A stretch of 64,000 nt of DNA from Onchidella celtica (GCA_963931925.1 OZ007574.1:34644461-34708460); one strand, 5' to 3'. Numbered from the stretch's first letter, positions 23,077-35,864 are shown. The notes: generated from the sequence alone by a model not told the origin. Numbers and translations are program-made.

Positions 23077-24028
23077 TCTACATTTTGAATGTTCTAAAAA
23101 CCCTACTCTGTTCAAGGACCAAGTCAATGCAGGCTCAAAAGATCAAATATGCAAGACTGATTACCGCTTCAGCTTAAAAATGCTTTGAAATATCACAGCC
23201 TTTCCTTTCACGGCAGTTAAAGAGTTAATGCTATTAATATCCTGTATTTGCGGCTGACAGGGGGCTGCATCAGTAACACAGTGTTGAATGAATCGAATGC
23301 GGTCACTAAACAAACATCCCCGTGTTCACATTACAGCAACTTTCAGTCGCTGCCCATGGGCTTCCCCCCTCCTCCCCCCTTTTTAAAAAAAAATTTATTT
23401 TTTATCTCAAAATACTCAGGTAATCAGTGGGGATGAGCTGGGCCAAGGTGATTAGGTGCGAAATGGGATGACTCTGAGGTTGGTAAGTCAGGCAGTGGAA
23501 AAAAAGGGGGGTGGGGTGGTGGGTAGGTGGGCTAGTTAGCATGGCACTACGATTTTGAAGGCCCTTCTTACCCTTGTAGAAACAGAGGGAGGGGAAAAAG
23601 GAGAGTGGTGTGGGGCGGGGGGGGGGGGGGGGAGGGGGGTTCAGCACAAAATATTCCTATCTTAAAGCAGATTCACAAAAATATTACTACAGATAAACTA
23701 TCAATAAATTAATGTAGTACTATTTTAATGCTAATTTCAAACAATAGTTAATGAGCAGTTTGGAATGGGGTCCTACACTTCCCACCTGCTGTGGGTCTAT
23801 TACCAGCTTTGAACGGACCGGCTGCCGTTATTTTGGCATTTTACTAACTGTTCATTAGTTGCAACATTTTGATGTTAGGAGCGAGTTTTAATGTCACATC
23901 CAAACATTGTGCTGTTGTTACAGCTGATGGGACGGTGCTGTTGGGTGACAACCTAGGACTTAAAATTTAACGTTGTTTAATGCACAGACACAATGATTTT
24001 TTGATGATATGTGTGTGGGAGAGGCTGC

Positions 24029-24389
<361 letters not shown>

Positions 24390-25064
24390 ATATATTTGAC
24401 TTTCTGCGGGTCAGTCTCTCTGTTTGTTTGCCTTTCTGTCTACCTAGCTAATTGCATGTTTGTCCTCACGTGCATCTGTCTGTTTGCCTACCTGCCCAAT
24501 TTCCACGGACCGAGGACCAAGTCCTATTTCTTGACCTAAATAAAACTATAAGATCCGGCTTCGGAAAAACATATTGAATTTCCCCTGGACAGAGATTGTG
24601 CAATTGCATGTGTTTACGGACCACTTCATATCTTCAACAACAACAACAAAAACGAAAAAGCATTCATAAGGCTGGGCTCTATTATTAATTTGTTCATCCC
24701 GTTCCGCGTGTGAAGGACCGTATCGGGCGTGATGAAAATAACTTCTGAATGGTTTAAGTACATTGACATTAAATTTTGCTCCACTGAAAATAACATGCGT
24801 ATCATTCCTTGCCCGATATCAGGTCCTATATCGGACTGGCCAGTCACACCAGACGCTGTACCAGGAAAAACACAGAGCGTAGCCCCATAGTCTTCCGAGA
24901 CTGAAGGGTGCCTACTACTATCAGGTCTACAGCAATAGCAATGCAATTTACGTAAAGCTTTCAATATCCCTTGGTTTGACGACGAGCGAAGATTAAACGA
25001 GTATTTCAGGACACGTGACCCTTTAGTTTCGGAAGGCTAAAACCGACGGGGGGCAAGAAGAAGA

Positions 25065-25545
25065 ATTATGATGATAATGATGATGATGATGATAATAATA
25101 ATGAAGATGATGATCGTGAAGATGATGATGGTGATGATGATGATGGTGATGATGATGATAGTGGAGATGATGATGATGATGATGATGAATGATGGTAATA
25201 ATGATGAACATGATGATAGTGAAGATGATGATGGTGATGATGATGATAGTGGAGATGGTGATGATGATGATGATGATGATAATGATGATAATGATGATGA
25301 ACATGATGATAGTGAAGATGATGATGGTGATGATGATGATAATGATGATGAACATGATGATAGTGAAGATGCTGATGATGATGGTGATGATAATGATGAT
25401 GAACATGATGATAGTGAAGGTGATGATGATGATAGTGGAGATGATGATGATGATGGTGATGATGATGATGATAATGATGATGAACATGATGATAGTGAAG
25501 ATGCTGGTGATGATGGCTATGATGATGATGGTGATGGGAGAAGAA
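25065..25545 (+). repeat. GAT trinucleotide array with a degenerate longer period
   Basis: GATGAT runs are punctuated by AACATGATGATAGTGAAGAT about every 60-75 bp, giving a secondary period. All three minus frames translate to homopolymer-like His, Ile or Ser, as expected of an array. Confidence 0.9.
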
Positions 25546-25764
25546 AGAAGAACAGGAAGAAAATATGAGGAATGCAATTCGTGACGTTGGGTACGCGCAC
25601 ACATTATATGCGACTTGTTTGTTGTGCTGCAGTCGTGTCTGGGTTTCGTGTTGCCGTTGCATGTGGCAGGGGCCTACGATTTTGAGGGGGCTGCTCCCCC
25701 GGGTAGAGGCTGAAAAAAAAACAACTATAGGGTGGGTGGGTTAAAGAATACGTATATTGATATT

Positions 25765-26014
25765 CACGACCTTCGTTCTTGTTTTGTTCTATCTCCATCT
25801 TCTGAAAAACTGGAGATTTTTTAATAAGTAGAAGAGGTATAACAGATGCACACCTTGACACTTGTTTAAAATGCGTTGTGGTACTTATCAAGCTGTTTCA
25901 CAGTTCTGGTTTATTTTAACTCCTTGTCATAATTTTAAAGCCAAAAAACGTTTGACGTGGAAGCTCTCAGTTGTTCAAAAAGTGGAGTTGGAACAAACAA
26001 GAACTAAGTTCGTG
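25765..26014. mobile_element. MITE family with CCTTAGTTCTTGTTTGTTC ends, copy 3
   Basis: The ends are CACGACCTTCGTTCTTGTTT and GAACAAACAAGAACTAAG followed by TTCGTG. The interior matches the other copies (GTAGAAGAGGTATAACA, CTTGACACTTGTTTAAAATG, TTATCAAGCTGTTTCACAG). The uninterrupted TGTTTAAAATGCG here is the reference for the split copy at 36214. Confidence 0.8.
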
Positions 26015-26177
26015 TATTGACAGGAGATGCAATGGGGACTCTGTATCGTTTTTTTCTTTTCATGTATTTTTGTTATTTACTTAGAAAGGAAATAATATGC
26101 CCTGACTTATGCTGAGCATAAATGTTCAAGTCTAATTAAATGCTTTGTGGTTTGTTGACCAATGCCATATATTTCTA

Positions 26178-26232
26178 CTCCCTTGAGGTCCTTTGGTTTT
26201 ACAGGGGCCTCAGCCTAGTGCTGTTGGCCCCC
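26178..26232 (+). repeat. Lone unit related to the 37.3-kb minisatellite
   Basis: It reads CTTGAGGTCCTTTGGTTTTA, then GGGGCCTCAGCCTAGTGCTG, TTGGCCCCCAAT, matching the minisatellite unit in order. Confidence 0.55.
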
Positions 26233-27894
26233 AATAATTTCTACTCTTTATCGGTGATAAATTTTATCGGACATTTTTTAATGTTCAAATTGAAAGGCTT
26301 TGTTTCAGATGTTGTCGCTGACAAAAACCGATGAATACAGCAGTCTAACTAACCAAGAGAAACATCCTAGGAGAACCAGGACAGTAAATCAATCACATTT
26401 TACAATGAGGCTTGTTCTATTTATAACGGCTGTATTCAATAGGACAATCATTCAGGTTACAGGGCTACGTGTATTTTCCCTCGCAGTCATTTCCCTGAAA
26501 AGTAACCCTTGCAATACCAGAGACCTTGTAATAGCTATATAATTATGGTCTCTGGTAATACCCGGGATTCAGTGATAAATGGTGAAGTTTTGTTTAGTTA
26601 ATAGAATAGGGTTATTTTTAATGTTTTTCCACTTGTGTTTGTCAGTGTGAGAGAGTGGGTACGCACGCACTGCTGGATTTAGGCGCACGCTAAATTTGGC
26701 CATGCAATTCGCAGGGGCTCACAAAATTTCAGAAAAAAATTTTTTTTTCGCTTTTCTTAGATTTTTAATTCTCTGTAGTAATACATGTATGTATTGTAAC
26801 TGAAGAGCACAAGAGAAAACCCAGCTACGTTATGTTAGTTAACCCTCTAGGCTCTGCCCCCATTTTTTGCTTATGGGTGAATTCTGATTTCATGAACATT
26901 TGTTCTTAGGGATATATAATTAAGTTTTTTTTTTTAATGTCCATTTAGTTGATTTATTGTGTATAGGCCTAATTGTAGAAAATACTAAAAATAACTTACT
27001 TTTCTCGCGCTGAGTCCTTGTGGGAACTGCAACAGAGTGATACATGTGATACGTTATGGTGCCTAGAGGGTCAGTTTTTGAGAAAACCACAGCTTTTCTC
27101 TGGTGCCACTTTCTCAAATCCATTTGTTTGTGGTTTATTTGCAAGCTGTCTCTCTCCATTATGCTTTATAGTGATGATGAAAATAACAATGATTTTGAAC
27201 AGATTTATTTTGATTTGAAATGACTGGGCGCGGCTGGACTTACATTATAACTTAGTTGGACCCTTAAATTAATTGAAATAATAATTTATATCCTCTACTG
27301 ATTTGAAAACAGTTTGTATTTTTCACTTGAAATACCTAGCTATTAAAAAGTTTAATTTGGAGGCAAATTACACAGTCATTTTCCCTCTTTCTGTTTTTGT
27401 TTTTTTGTGAGGCTACCTAAGGTCCTGTTTAAGGGCACACTTTAGTGAGACCTGGTGAAACCAGGTGACTCCAAGTTTTTTTTATAGCTTAGGGCCTCAC
27501 CAAGTCTAAATCTGGCCACGTATGCAATGCATGTCGTCTTTGCACTGCCCTCCTGTATGTCTAATTCAGGGTTTCGTGTGAATACCCATGCAAAGAAAAT
27601 CTTGTTTAATGTAAAAGGTGACATTTTTTGAAGGGTTTGAATCTTTTTTTTACTCTTTAGTTTTTCACTCTTCGTTTTTTGTTGTTGCTGCTGTAGTGTT
27701 TTGTTTGTTTGTCCGGGGGGGGGGGGGGGTGGGGGGTATTTCTTTTTCGTATCTTCTATGCTGTACGTTTGTTTATTTTTTGTTTTCTTTACAAGTTCAT
27801 GCATCTTAATGTTACATTTACTACAGCGGTTGTGTTTAGACACGGCTTTAACACTTTGAGCCATTTGAACCCATTTATTGCTCCCAAATTGGGC

Positions 27895-28113
27895 TCCTCG
27901 CTAGGATAATCTAGCCTTGTCAAGTCCACACAACACACTGCAATGTACGCCTAAGTGCATTGCAAATTTTTACAGAGAATAAATTACAGATTTATCCTCT
28001 GTAAAATCTGCAATGCAAATTTCTGTTCTGTAAAATCGGCAGTGCATTTAGGCGTACACTGCAGTGTGTTGTTGTTATGTGTACTTGACAAGGCTAGATT
28101 ATCCTAGGCTCCG
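27895..28113. repeat. Near-perfect palindrome, about 215 bp
   Basis: The left arm TAGGATAATCTAGCCTTGTC, AAGTCCACACAACACACTGC, AATGTACGCCTAAGTGCA is matched on the complement of the right arm by TAGGATAATCTAGCCTTGTC, AAGTACACATAACAACAACA, CACTGCAGTGTACGCCTAAA. Arms extend about 90 nt to a small A/T loop. It looks like a foldback transposon; a transcript would form a long hairpin. Confidence 0.85.
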
Positions 28114-28654
28114 CAACACTTAAGGCCGACCCTGGTTGTGATCGTCATTTAATACTGCAAAAACCAAGTGGAGTTGAAGCCACAGCAACCACAGCATCCA
28201 CAAGAACAAGAGCAGCAACAGCCACAGGAGCAGAAACAACGACCACCAATGTCTGTTGATGAAATAATGAGATTTCACTTTACGGACTCTGTCACCCAGT
28301 GTTTTTGTTTTCTTTGTCATAAACGAATCACCAACATTCGGTTCACCTGCTGCAGTATTCACTTCCTTTTCCACAATGCTATTTTAGAAAGTGAAATTTG
28401 TGTTGTCCCTAATTTAACTGAGGCAGATTGGTGGGCGCTTGTGGTCGAGTTTCCTTCTGTCCTATCATTCTGTTATGTTCTATCTTGTCCAGATCGTCTT
28501 GCTGGCACTGTATGGCTGTTATCGGTGTTTTTTTTCCAAACTCATGTTCAACTTCTGATTTCATCGCGGGTGCTTAGTGGGCGCTTCTGGTAGAGTTTCC
28601 ATCTATCCCATCATTCTGTTGATTGTCTTACTTTTTCCAAGCGCGATTTCGCCG

Positions 28655-28838
<184 letters not shown>

Positions 28839-28896
28839 TAAATAATTGCAAGTCACTGTAGTTCAGGATTATTGGAATGGAAAGGTTGATTTATTT
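28839..28896 (+). repeat. 58-bp perfect duplicate, copy 2
   Basis: Identical to 22501-22558. Here it directly follows the last CTGT unit of the 28.66-kb array. Confidence 0.9.
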
Positions 28897-29867
28897 GTAG
28901 ACGTGCTTTCTCCAAATTCAAACTTCTGATTTCATAGCAGGTGGTTTGTGGGCGCTTCTGGTAGTTTCCTCTTCTGTCCTGTCATTCTGCTATAATCTGT
29001 CTATAGTCTTGCTTTTTTCGGGACACTATCGTATCGACGTGCTCTCTCCAAACTCGAACTCAAAACTCAAACTTGTAATATAACCCCTAATTTAGTTCAG
29101 AAAAGTGTCACTGGATACTCTCGGCTTAATATAGGGTGTGTTGGGACACGGCATTCTTTGGACCTGTACCAAGGACAAAGAGACCAAGGATACGACTCCC
29201 TCTGCCCTCTCCCCCCCCCCCCCCCGTGTTATTCACATAAAAATGTGCGATCAATTATAGCCTAAACATACTGAACTGAAACCCCCATGCAGCACAGCCA
29301 TTAGGGGATTTCCCGGAGTTAACCTAGATTTTAAATTTGACTGTGTTCGTGCTGAACAGCACAGGCTGCGGGTAGTGTGACCGTCAGCGTGTTAAACGAA
29401 ACGCTGTGGAGTCAACGGACTGTTAAGCCGTGGAAACCAGAAAAACAGTGTTATATTATTGTTGTAGATCTATAGGGAGGATCGCTGCCTTTGGCATTTA
29501 CACTTCACTCTTCTTGTTAGTTTTTACTGATTGTTGTTATTCCTCTCCTTGCTGTCGTTATTTCTTTCCTAGCCCTCAAAAGGGCTCCCTAATGGGCTGC
29601 CTTCATCTTGCTCTTCCTTTTTTTCGGTGTTGTATAATAAACCCCGTGGCTATATATGTATTCATTGAAATCTGCACCTTTATGGATCGCAGCGGGAACA
29701 CTGTAGCTCTTTCTTAGTATTATACACATGACAATGTAATTATGTTTGCATGTTGTAATGTTCTTTTGCAGAAGAAGAAGCTAAGGAATGTTGCAATATG
29801 AAAAGTCCAGGTGACCTTTTTTAGCCATGAAGTGTTTTTAATTACCGCTGTCCCTTGCAGAAAGATG

Positions 29868-30235
29868 GGAGGGGGGGGGGAGAAAGAGAGAAGGAGAGAG
29901 AGAGAGAGAGAGAAAGAGCAAAAGAAAAAGAGGGAGAAAAGGAGGGAGAGAAAAGGAGGGAGAGAGAGAGAGAGAAACAGAGAGAGCATAGGGAGAGAAG
30001 GAGAGAGAGAGAGAGAGAGGGAAACAGAGAGAGCATAGGGAGAGAAAGAAAGAGAGAGAGAGAAAGACAGAGAGCATAGGGAGGGAAGGAGAGAGAGAGA
30101 AAGAGAGAGAGAATTAAAGAGAGTATAGGGAGAGAAGGAGAGAGAGAAAGAGAGAGAGGCAGACAGACACAGACTGACAGACAGAGAGGAGAAAGAGAGA
30201 GAGAGAGAAAGAGCGAGAGAGAGAAAGAAAAAAAA
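29868..30235 (+). repeat. GA-rich tract with a diffuse 35-50-bp period
   Basis: GAGAGA runs with the word GAGCATAGGGAGAGAAGGAG or close variants repeated about five times. The 177-248-codon Ser/Leu-rich minus frames are artefacts. Confidence 0.9.
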
Positions 30236-30674
30236 ACAACAACACAGCAACATTTCGGTTCTGCAAACACAGATCGGTGAGGTGAGGTGTGAAGTTGGTA
30301 AGGGGTGGGGTGTGAGGTTGGTAAGGGGTGGGGTGTGAGGTTGGTAAGGGGTGGGGCTGAGACCGAAGCAGCTGTTGGTGTTGAAGGAAATCGTTTCGCA
30401 ATAACCATATTGGACAAGCTTTCATTATATATAAAGATATAATATAAATTTTTGATTGAGTTTTGTGGGAGTGCACAGAAATACGTTGCAGTTCTCAATA
30501 TCTCGGTCGACTTATTGTTTGGTCGGGGGGGGGGGGGGGGGGAATGGGACTGAAGCAATTTTGGATGTTTGAAAAGAAAATTTCGCAAGAACCATGCCGG
30601 ACAAGCTTTCAGTGTTTTTGTTATTTGCCCAAGTTGATGGAGTGCGCGGGAGTATGATGTTGATTATCTAGCTA

Positions 30675-30752
30675 CTAGATGACCTACCGGGCATTGCCCG
30701 GAATAAACAATCACGTGCCCCCCCTCTCTCTCTCTCTCCCTCCCTCCCCCTC

Positions 30753-30818
<66 letters not shown>

Positions 30819-31172
30819 GCTCTCTCTCTTTCTCTGTCTCATATAATAAAAGTAATAAACTACAGTCTGGCATCGGAACTCATGCGTAACAGAACACTAC
30901 GCACCAAACAGAACGCTTGATACGATTACTTTTTATGACATGCACGGTACTATATATTACGAAACAAACATGCAAAAATACAAATGTTACATAGCAATAA
31001 ACATTGTTATTTTTTTTACAAAAATACATGCTTGAAGTAAACAACTTTTAATTATAGCCATCATCTTCCTTATCTCAATTGCCATCTTCCTGCCAAATTT
31101 AAGGCATGAAGAGTGTATAGTTTGGTCAGTTAGTCATGCCAAAGGTTGCAAGTTACTAAAATATATAATAGA
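30675..31172 (-). mobile_element. Non-autonomous Helitron, downstream member of a head-to-tail pair
   Basis: On the minus strand it begins TCTATTATATATTTTAGTAA at 31172 and ends with a hairpin (CCGGGC-AAT-GCCCGG, 30687-30701), eight bases and CTAG (30678-30675), then T. A long CT-repeat tract (30720-30841) near the 3' end accounts for the extra length relative to its partner. Apart from this it is about 95 percent or more identical by eye to 31173-31568. There is no coding capacity. Confidence 0.82.
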
Positions 31173-31568
31173 CTAGATGAGCTACTGGGCATTGCCCAGG
31201 ATAAACAATCATGCGATTCCCCCCCCCCCCCCCCCAGTATAATAAAAGTAGTAAACTACAGTCTTGCTTCAGAACTCATGCGCACCAGAACACTACGCAC
31301 GAAACTGAACGCTTGATACGGTTACTTTTTATGACATGCACGGTACTATATCTTACGAAACAAACATGCAAAAATACAAATGTTACATAGCAATAAACAT
31401 TGTTATTTTTTTTACAAAAATACATGCTTGAAGTAAACAACTTTTAATTATAGCCATCATCTTCCTTATCTCAATTGCCATCTTCCTGCCAAATTTAAGG
31501 CATGAAGAGTGTATAGTTTGGTCAGTTAGTCATGCCAAAGGTTGCAAGTTACTGAAATATATAATAGA
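31173..31568 (-). mobile_element. Non-autonomous Helitron, upstream member of a head-to-tail pair
   Basis: On the minus strand it begins TCTATTATATATTTCAGTAA at 31568, preceded by A. It ends with a hairpin (CTGGGC-AAT-GCCCAG, 31185-31199) and CTAG (31176-31173). The T that follows CTAG is also the first base of the TC that starts the next copy, so the two copies are joined without filler. A poly-C tract sits where the partner has a CT tract. Confidence 0.82.
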
Positions 31569-31633
31569 TGTGTATCTCAGTCAATTTTTGTTTCTAGTGC
31601 AGGCAGAAGGCTGTTAAGTGTATTAGTTAATGC

Positions 31634-31838
31634 ATAAGGGGTGAAACAGACAAAGACTGGTGTAGGTGCCAGACTGGTTTCCTTCTCTCTAGCTCAATAG
31701 CCTTTGCCCGCTGCACTCCGCTGGGTTGCGATATGGGCACGGCAGTGCTTATGGTGTTAGTGTGAAGCAGAATTGGTGGACGGCGAGCTACCTGTCTGGC
31801 GCCCAGGCCAGCCTTTACCTGTTTCGCTCCTTGTGGGC
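31634..31838. mobile_element. MITE with AAGGGGTGAAACAG ends
   Basis: It starts AAGGGGTGAAACAGACAAAG and ends CTGTTTCGCTCCTT. The inner parts are also complementary (GGTGCCAGACTGG against CCTGTCTGGCGCC). A partial relative lies at 51397-51540. There is no ORF. Confidence 0.7.
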
Positions 31839-32003
31839 TGGGGAACAATCTAATGAACGTCTCAAAATCCAGTTACTATGGTAGGGGATAGAGAAAGGGG
31901 GGGGGGGGAGAGAAAGAAATAGAGGAGCGAGAGAAGAGAAAGAGAGAAAGAAAGAAAGAGTGAAAGAGCTAGAGTGAAAGAGAGACAGACGGAGGAGAGA
32001 GGA

Positions 32004-32036
<33 letters not shown>

Positions 32037-32090
32037 CAGACGGAGGAGAGAGGAAGAGAGGGGAGAGAGAACAGTAAGCTGGTGGGGCAC
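31837..32090 (+). repeat. Direct duplicate A: GTGGGCTGGGGAA...GA-rich
   Basis: It contains GTGGGCTGGGGAACAATC, CTCAAAATCCAGTTACTATG, GGGGATAGAGAAAG, then a GA tract with GTGAAAGAGCTAGAGTGAAA and GAGACAGACGGAGGAGAG. The same order recurs at 32632-32990. Confidence 0.8.
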
Positions 32091-32149
32091 TGAATCAGTT
32101 CAGTTTTATGTCTGTTATGACTCAGTATGCGAGATCTCTCTTTCCGATA

Positions 32150-32290
32150 GGTGACTCAAGACAGATTTGACGGCCCCGAAGCTAATGAGACAGACTTATT
32201 TCAGTCTTGCCAGTGCTCGAGCTGCTGTTTAGCTTCACAGTTGACATCTCAGACTAAAACCGAGACAAAAACAGGTTCGACTCAATGGGC
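32150..32290 (-). repeat. Interspersed repeat with GAGACTGAAACAAGTCTGCC core, copy 4, reversed
   Basis: On the minus strand it reads GGCCCATTGAGTCGAACCTG, then TTTTTGTCTCGG, and farther on an AAATAAGTCTGTCTC block. This matches the family ends and core. Confidence 0.5.
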
Positions 32291-32631
32291 CACAAGCCTA
32301 AGAATCCACGAAAATGCTGTTGTTAGGGGAGCGTAGTATCTTACATAGTAAACTATAGAAGACCAGTGAACACAGCTCAGTATTTCTCTCTTCGGCTTTG
32401 TAATTAGGCCCTGTCCCCTAACATCATTCTCATCGAAAATGAGCCCCATTGACTGGCCTGTAATAAAGAGGTAATGACAAAGGGTTCAAGAGTCACACAG
32501 TAGATTTTTAGGACACCACATTCAATGTGCAAAGTTCATCTGAACATCCATTATCTAGTTGTTCAGATGAAGTGCTTTAACGTGCAAAGTTCATCTTACC
32601 AGCAAACAATCATTTGTATCATAATATTATG

Positions 32632-32698
32632 TGGGCTGGGGAATAATGTATAGTAATGGATGTCTCAAAATCCAGTTACTATGGTGGGGGATAGAGAA

Positions 32699-32770
<72 letters not shown>

Positions 32771-32921
32771 TGAGAGAGAGAGAAGGAAAGGGAGGAGTGA
32801 GAGAGAGAAAGAAAGAAGAGTTAAAGAGCTAGAGAGAAAGAGAGACAGACGGACGAGAGGCTAAGAGAGAGAAAGGAGGAACGAGAAAAAACAATGGAGA
32901 TAGAGAAAAAGAAAGAGAGCA

Positions 32922-32963
<42 letters not shown>

Positions 32964-32995
32964 AAGAGAGAGAGACAGAGAGAGAGAGAGCGAGG
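32632..32995 (+). repeat. Direct duplicate B: GTGGGCTGGGGAA...GA-rich
   Basis: The second copy of the 31837-32090 block, with an expanded pure GA run (32702-32767) and the matching words TTAAAGAGCTAGAGAGAAAG and GAGACAGACGGACGAGAG. Confidence 0.8.
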
Positions 32996-33137
32996 TCTCT
33001 CTTTTCGCCCGCTGACTGATCACAGTGACAGTGAGTAGCGATGGCAAAGACAGGATTGTTTTGTTTCACTAAGCCAAGGCGTGGCACTGAGACCATCCAC
33101 AACATAATTTAGATAAAACTGAAAATATCCTCGAGGT

Positions 33138-33432
33138 CAGGCCGGATTAAGGCCTTTAGAAGCCCTAAGTACTTAAACGATTTTGGTGCCCCCATATACT
33201 GTATAAATTATATAATTTAAAATATAAACAAAAATAAACCCATAAAATAAAATTTTTATGTTAAAATTTATTGTGGATGCCCCTTTTTGTGGACCCTGGT
33301 TCAGCTGCACCATTTGCAGTTTTGCACCATACGGTCCATGGTAAATCCGGCAATGAAAGAGATTTGTGATGCCCCCATTGCCTTGATGCCTTAAGCACGT
33401 GCTTATTTTGCTTTAAGATTAATCCAGCCCTG
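33138..33432. mobile_element. hAT-type MITE with CAGGGCTGGATTAA ends and 8-bp target duplication
   Basis: The left end is CAGGCCGGATTAAGGC and the right end GATTAATCCAGCCCTG. The flanking octamers CTCGAGGT and CTCGAGAT match at 7 of 8 positions. The interior includes GCACGTGCTTATTTTGC, which is also found (reversed) in the related sequence at 47463. Confidence 0.82.
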
Positions 33433-33599
33433 CTCGAGATAATTATAAGTCATGTTAACTATTCAGACATGTGTACACCCTGTCCATGAAGTTCAGGAAT
33501 TAATGTTCAAAGACTTCTTCTTCTTCTTTCGTTCACCAAATCTAAATCTGCAGATTTGTTCTTTTAAGAAAATGTACGGTTTTCTGCAGCTCTGGCAGA

Positions 33600-33945
33600 G
33601 CACCATAGAGTTTGATATTCAAGTCGGTGGGTTGGGGCCAATACGTTTCTCGCAGTGCTGAGAAGAGTGTGCAGTTCTGCAATATATGCTCTGTGTTTTG
33701 AGGAGACTGGCTGCACTCACATGGCAGATGTTCCTATTTTGAACTTGGTGAACATTATGGTGGTGGAGCCTATTGTGGCCAGTTCTTAGTCTGAACAATA
33801 TCACTTGATCCTCTCTGTTCAGGAGATGATATTTAGCCTGTTGGTTTATTTGCTGCCGTCTGTTGTTTTTGATGAGGTTTTTCTGCTCATAGTAGTTTAA
33901 GAGGCACTGTGGCTGCTCCAGGCCAGACTTGAATGGCTTCACTGC
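33600..33945 (-). mobile_element. LINE ORF2 C-terminal fragment (RLRTGHNRL type)
   Basis: The minus-strand frame contains NREDQVILFRLRTGHNRLHH, then ICHVSAASLLKTQSIYCRTA. The pattern DQ-x4-FRLRTGHNRL followed by a His/Cys region is typical of the C-terminal part of non-LTR retrotransposon ORF2 proteins. The polymerase domain is absent and the canonical Cys pairs are degraded. Confidence 0.7.
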
Positions 33946-34354
33946 ATACTTACTATGAGGATGGGACCATTAAGAAAAAAACAACAAAAACCTTGTACTT
34001 GTCAAGGTAATTGATGGTACAGATACCTTTACATGTTCCAGCTTGTTGTGAGCTCGTTAGGTCACTATTCTCTTGTCTTTTGTCCGGTGTTAGGAAGTTT
34101 GGTAGTAAATTTGTTTACTACTTTCTCGGACGTGGATCCACAGCGCGTCCTGTCCTTTCTGAACGAGGCTAAGATCTTCAACTTGATTTGCAAACGTTTA
34201 TACACATTTACAAAACTCTTTTTCAGATCTATACAAAACAACTTTTGAGAATTTTACCAATGTGATAAAAGTTAAAAGGAAATATTTCATTCTTTTTGTG
34301 AAATTTACATTGATGCAGTTTTGAATGCCAAACACAAATAAAGTACCCAAAATT

Positions 34355-34415
34355 GACCGTGAAAGGTACAAAATGGCGGTTATCGTGCCTTAAACCAAAC
34401 CTCAAACTCAAACTG
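34355..34415 (+). repeat. Short repeat GAAAGGYACAAAATGGCGGTTATCG, copy 1
   Basis: It matches 38090-38150 in order: GAAAGGCACAAAATAGACGTTAT, then CCTTAAAGCCAAACCTAAAC. A reversed relative lies at 57785-57850. The class is unknown. Confidence 0.45.
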
Positions 34416-35864
34416 GGAAAATAATGAAGGCATGAATAGTTCTATTCTGCAAACCTCCAATATCCACGAAGTTAAGTGTAGTAAGAAGTGGGAAATGGAC
34501 CCCCATCCCTCTTTTTTCCCCAGCCATAACCCTACTTCTGTCAAAAGTCAATTAAATTGACAGTTTTGTTCATCCCTGGGCTATCAGAACAAATTAGATC
34601 AGCTTTCCACAAATGTTGGGATTTTTAACTCAGAGAAAGTCTCGGGTACTAACATTGTAAGATGAATCCTTGCAATTCGAATACCCCTGGCAAGCGAGAT
34701 AAAGTAACGGCTTCCTGACAGTCATAAGGTTAAAGTGACCTGTTAAAGTTACTACGACCATCTTTTGCTTCAATCGCCTCTTTCTTGTGCACCTGTTATT
34801 TTATTTTGGTAACTTCAAGGATTACATTCTCACTTTTTGAAAGAAAAAACAGACAAAAAAAACAGCTGAAAGTACAATCATGAAACTTTTGCAAATGAAA
34901 TACATCCAATTTGTGGATACATTTTTCTGAAAAGTTATTAAGCTTAAAACAATATATTTTGAGGCCGTGGATTTCCTTCGCAACTTTCCGATTTTCCACT
35001 AAGCACCACAAAAATCTGTAAAACGCTCAGCGCTTTCGGTGCATTCAATTATAATATTATCACCGTGGACAAAATAGTGGGAAGCAGGATGCAGAGGAAA
35101 GCACATTACAATCATGTATTTTTCTATGTCCAGGCGCAAGGTGGTGTATTTTCCAATAGAAAATGCAACTACAACTTGCATAATAAAATTATTTGTTTGG
35201 CGATCTGTGGTAGGAATAAAAGGAAATGGTTTGAGAAAAACAACAACGAAAAACAGAATACCCCCACCCCCCCCCACCCCCCCCCCCCCCATAAAAAAAA
35301 AACGCATCAATTTTAAAAGCACAAATCTAGACAATAATAATTACTATAGCAAGATTTTATGACAGACCTGTCAAAAAAAAAACAACACAATTAAATGCTA
35401 ATAAATAATACACGTTAAGAGGATTTTGTTCTAGGCCTATTATTAAAAAACAAAAAAACAAAAAATAACTTTACGTCCGCAACAGTCAAGGATGCTGGTG
35501 TCTAAAAAAACAACAAAAAACAGTAAAAATTTCCCTGTAATGAAATATCCCAGGTCTAATATTGGGGAAGGGGTCATCCATAAAGAGGAGAGCGGGTTGC
35601 CCCCAACATTAAGGTGTGTGTGTGTGGGGGGGGGGGGGGGTCTGAGGAGTGTTCTTTTCAATGACGGTAATAACTTAGAAAATTTGATCTAAATTCGCCT
35701 CAGCAAAGTCATTTTAACTAGGTGTGTGCCACATCTAAGGTTCTTTACCATGCCACTTCATGAATTAACTTATTGAGTTTGTTTAATATAATGATACGTT
35801 AGACATAATCACCATGTGTGTGCTGTTAAACGCTCTGTGAAAGAGAATTTCCTTTATGGGATAA

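Noticed and set aside
25023-25662. Poly-His, poly-Ile and acidic Asp-rich frames
   Set aside because: Products of the GAT array on both strands; no domain resemblance.
26668-27520. Possible element between GCTGGATTTAGGCGCACGC and CAAGTCTAAATCTGGCCA
   Set aside because: The ends are only loosely complementary and no target duplication could be seen.
29720-30588. Ser/Leu-rich minus frames up to 248 codons
   Set aside because: They arise from the GA/CT tract; no conserved motif and no splice or start context.
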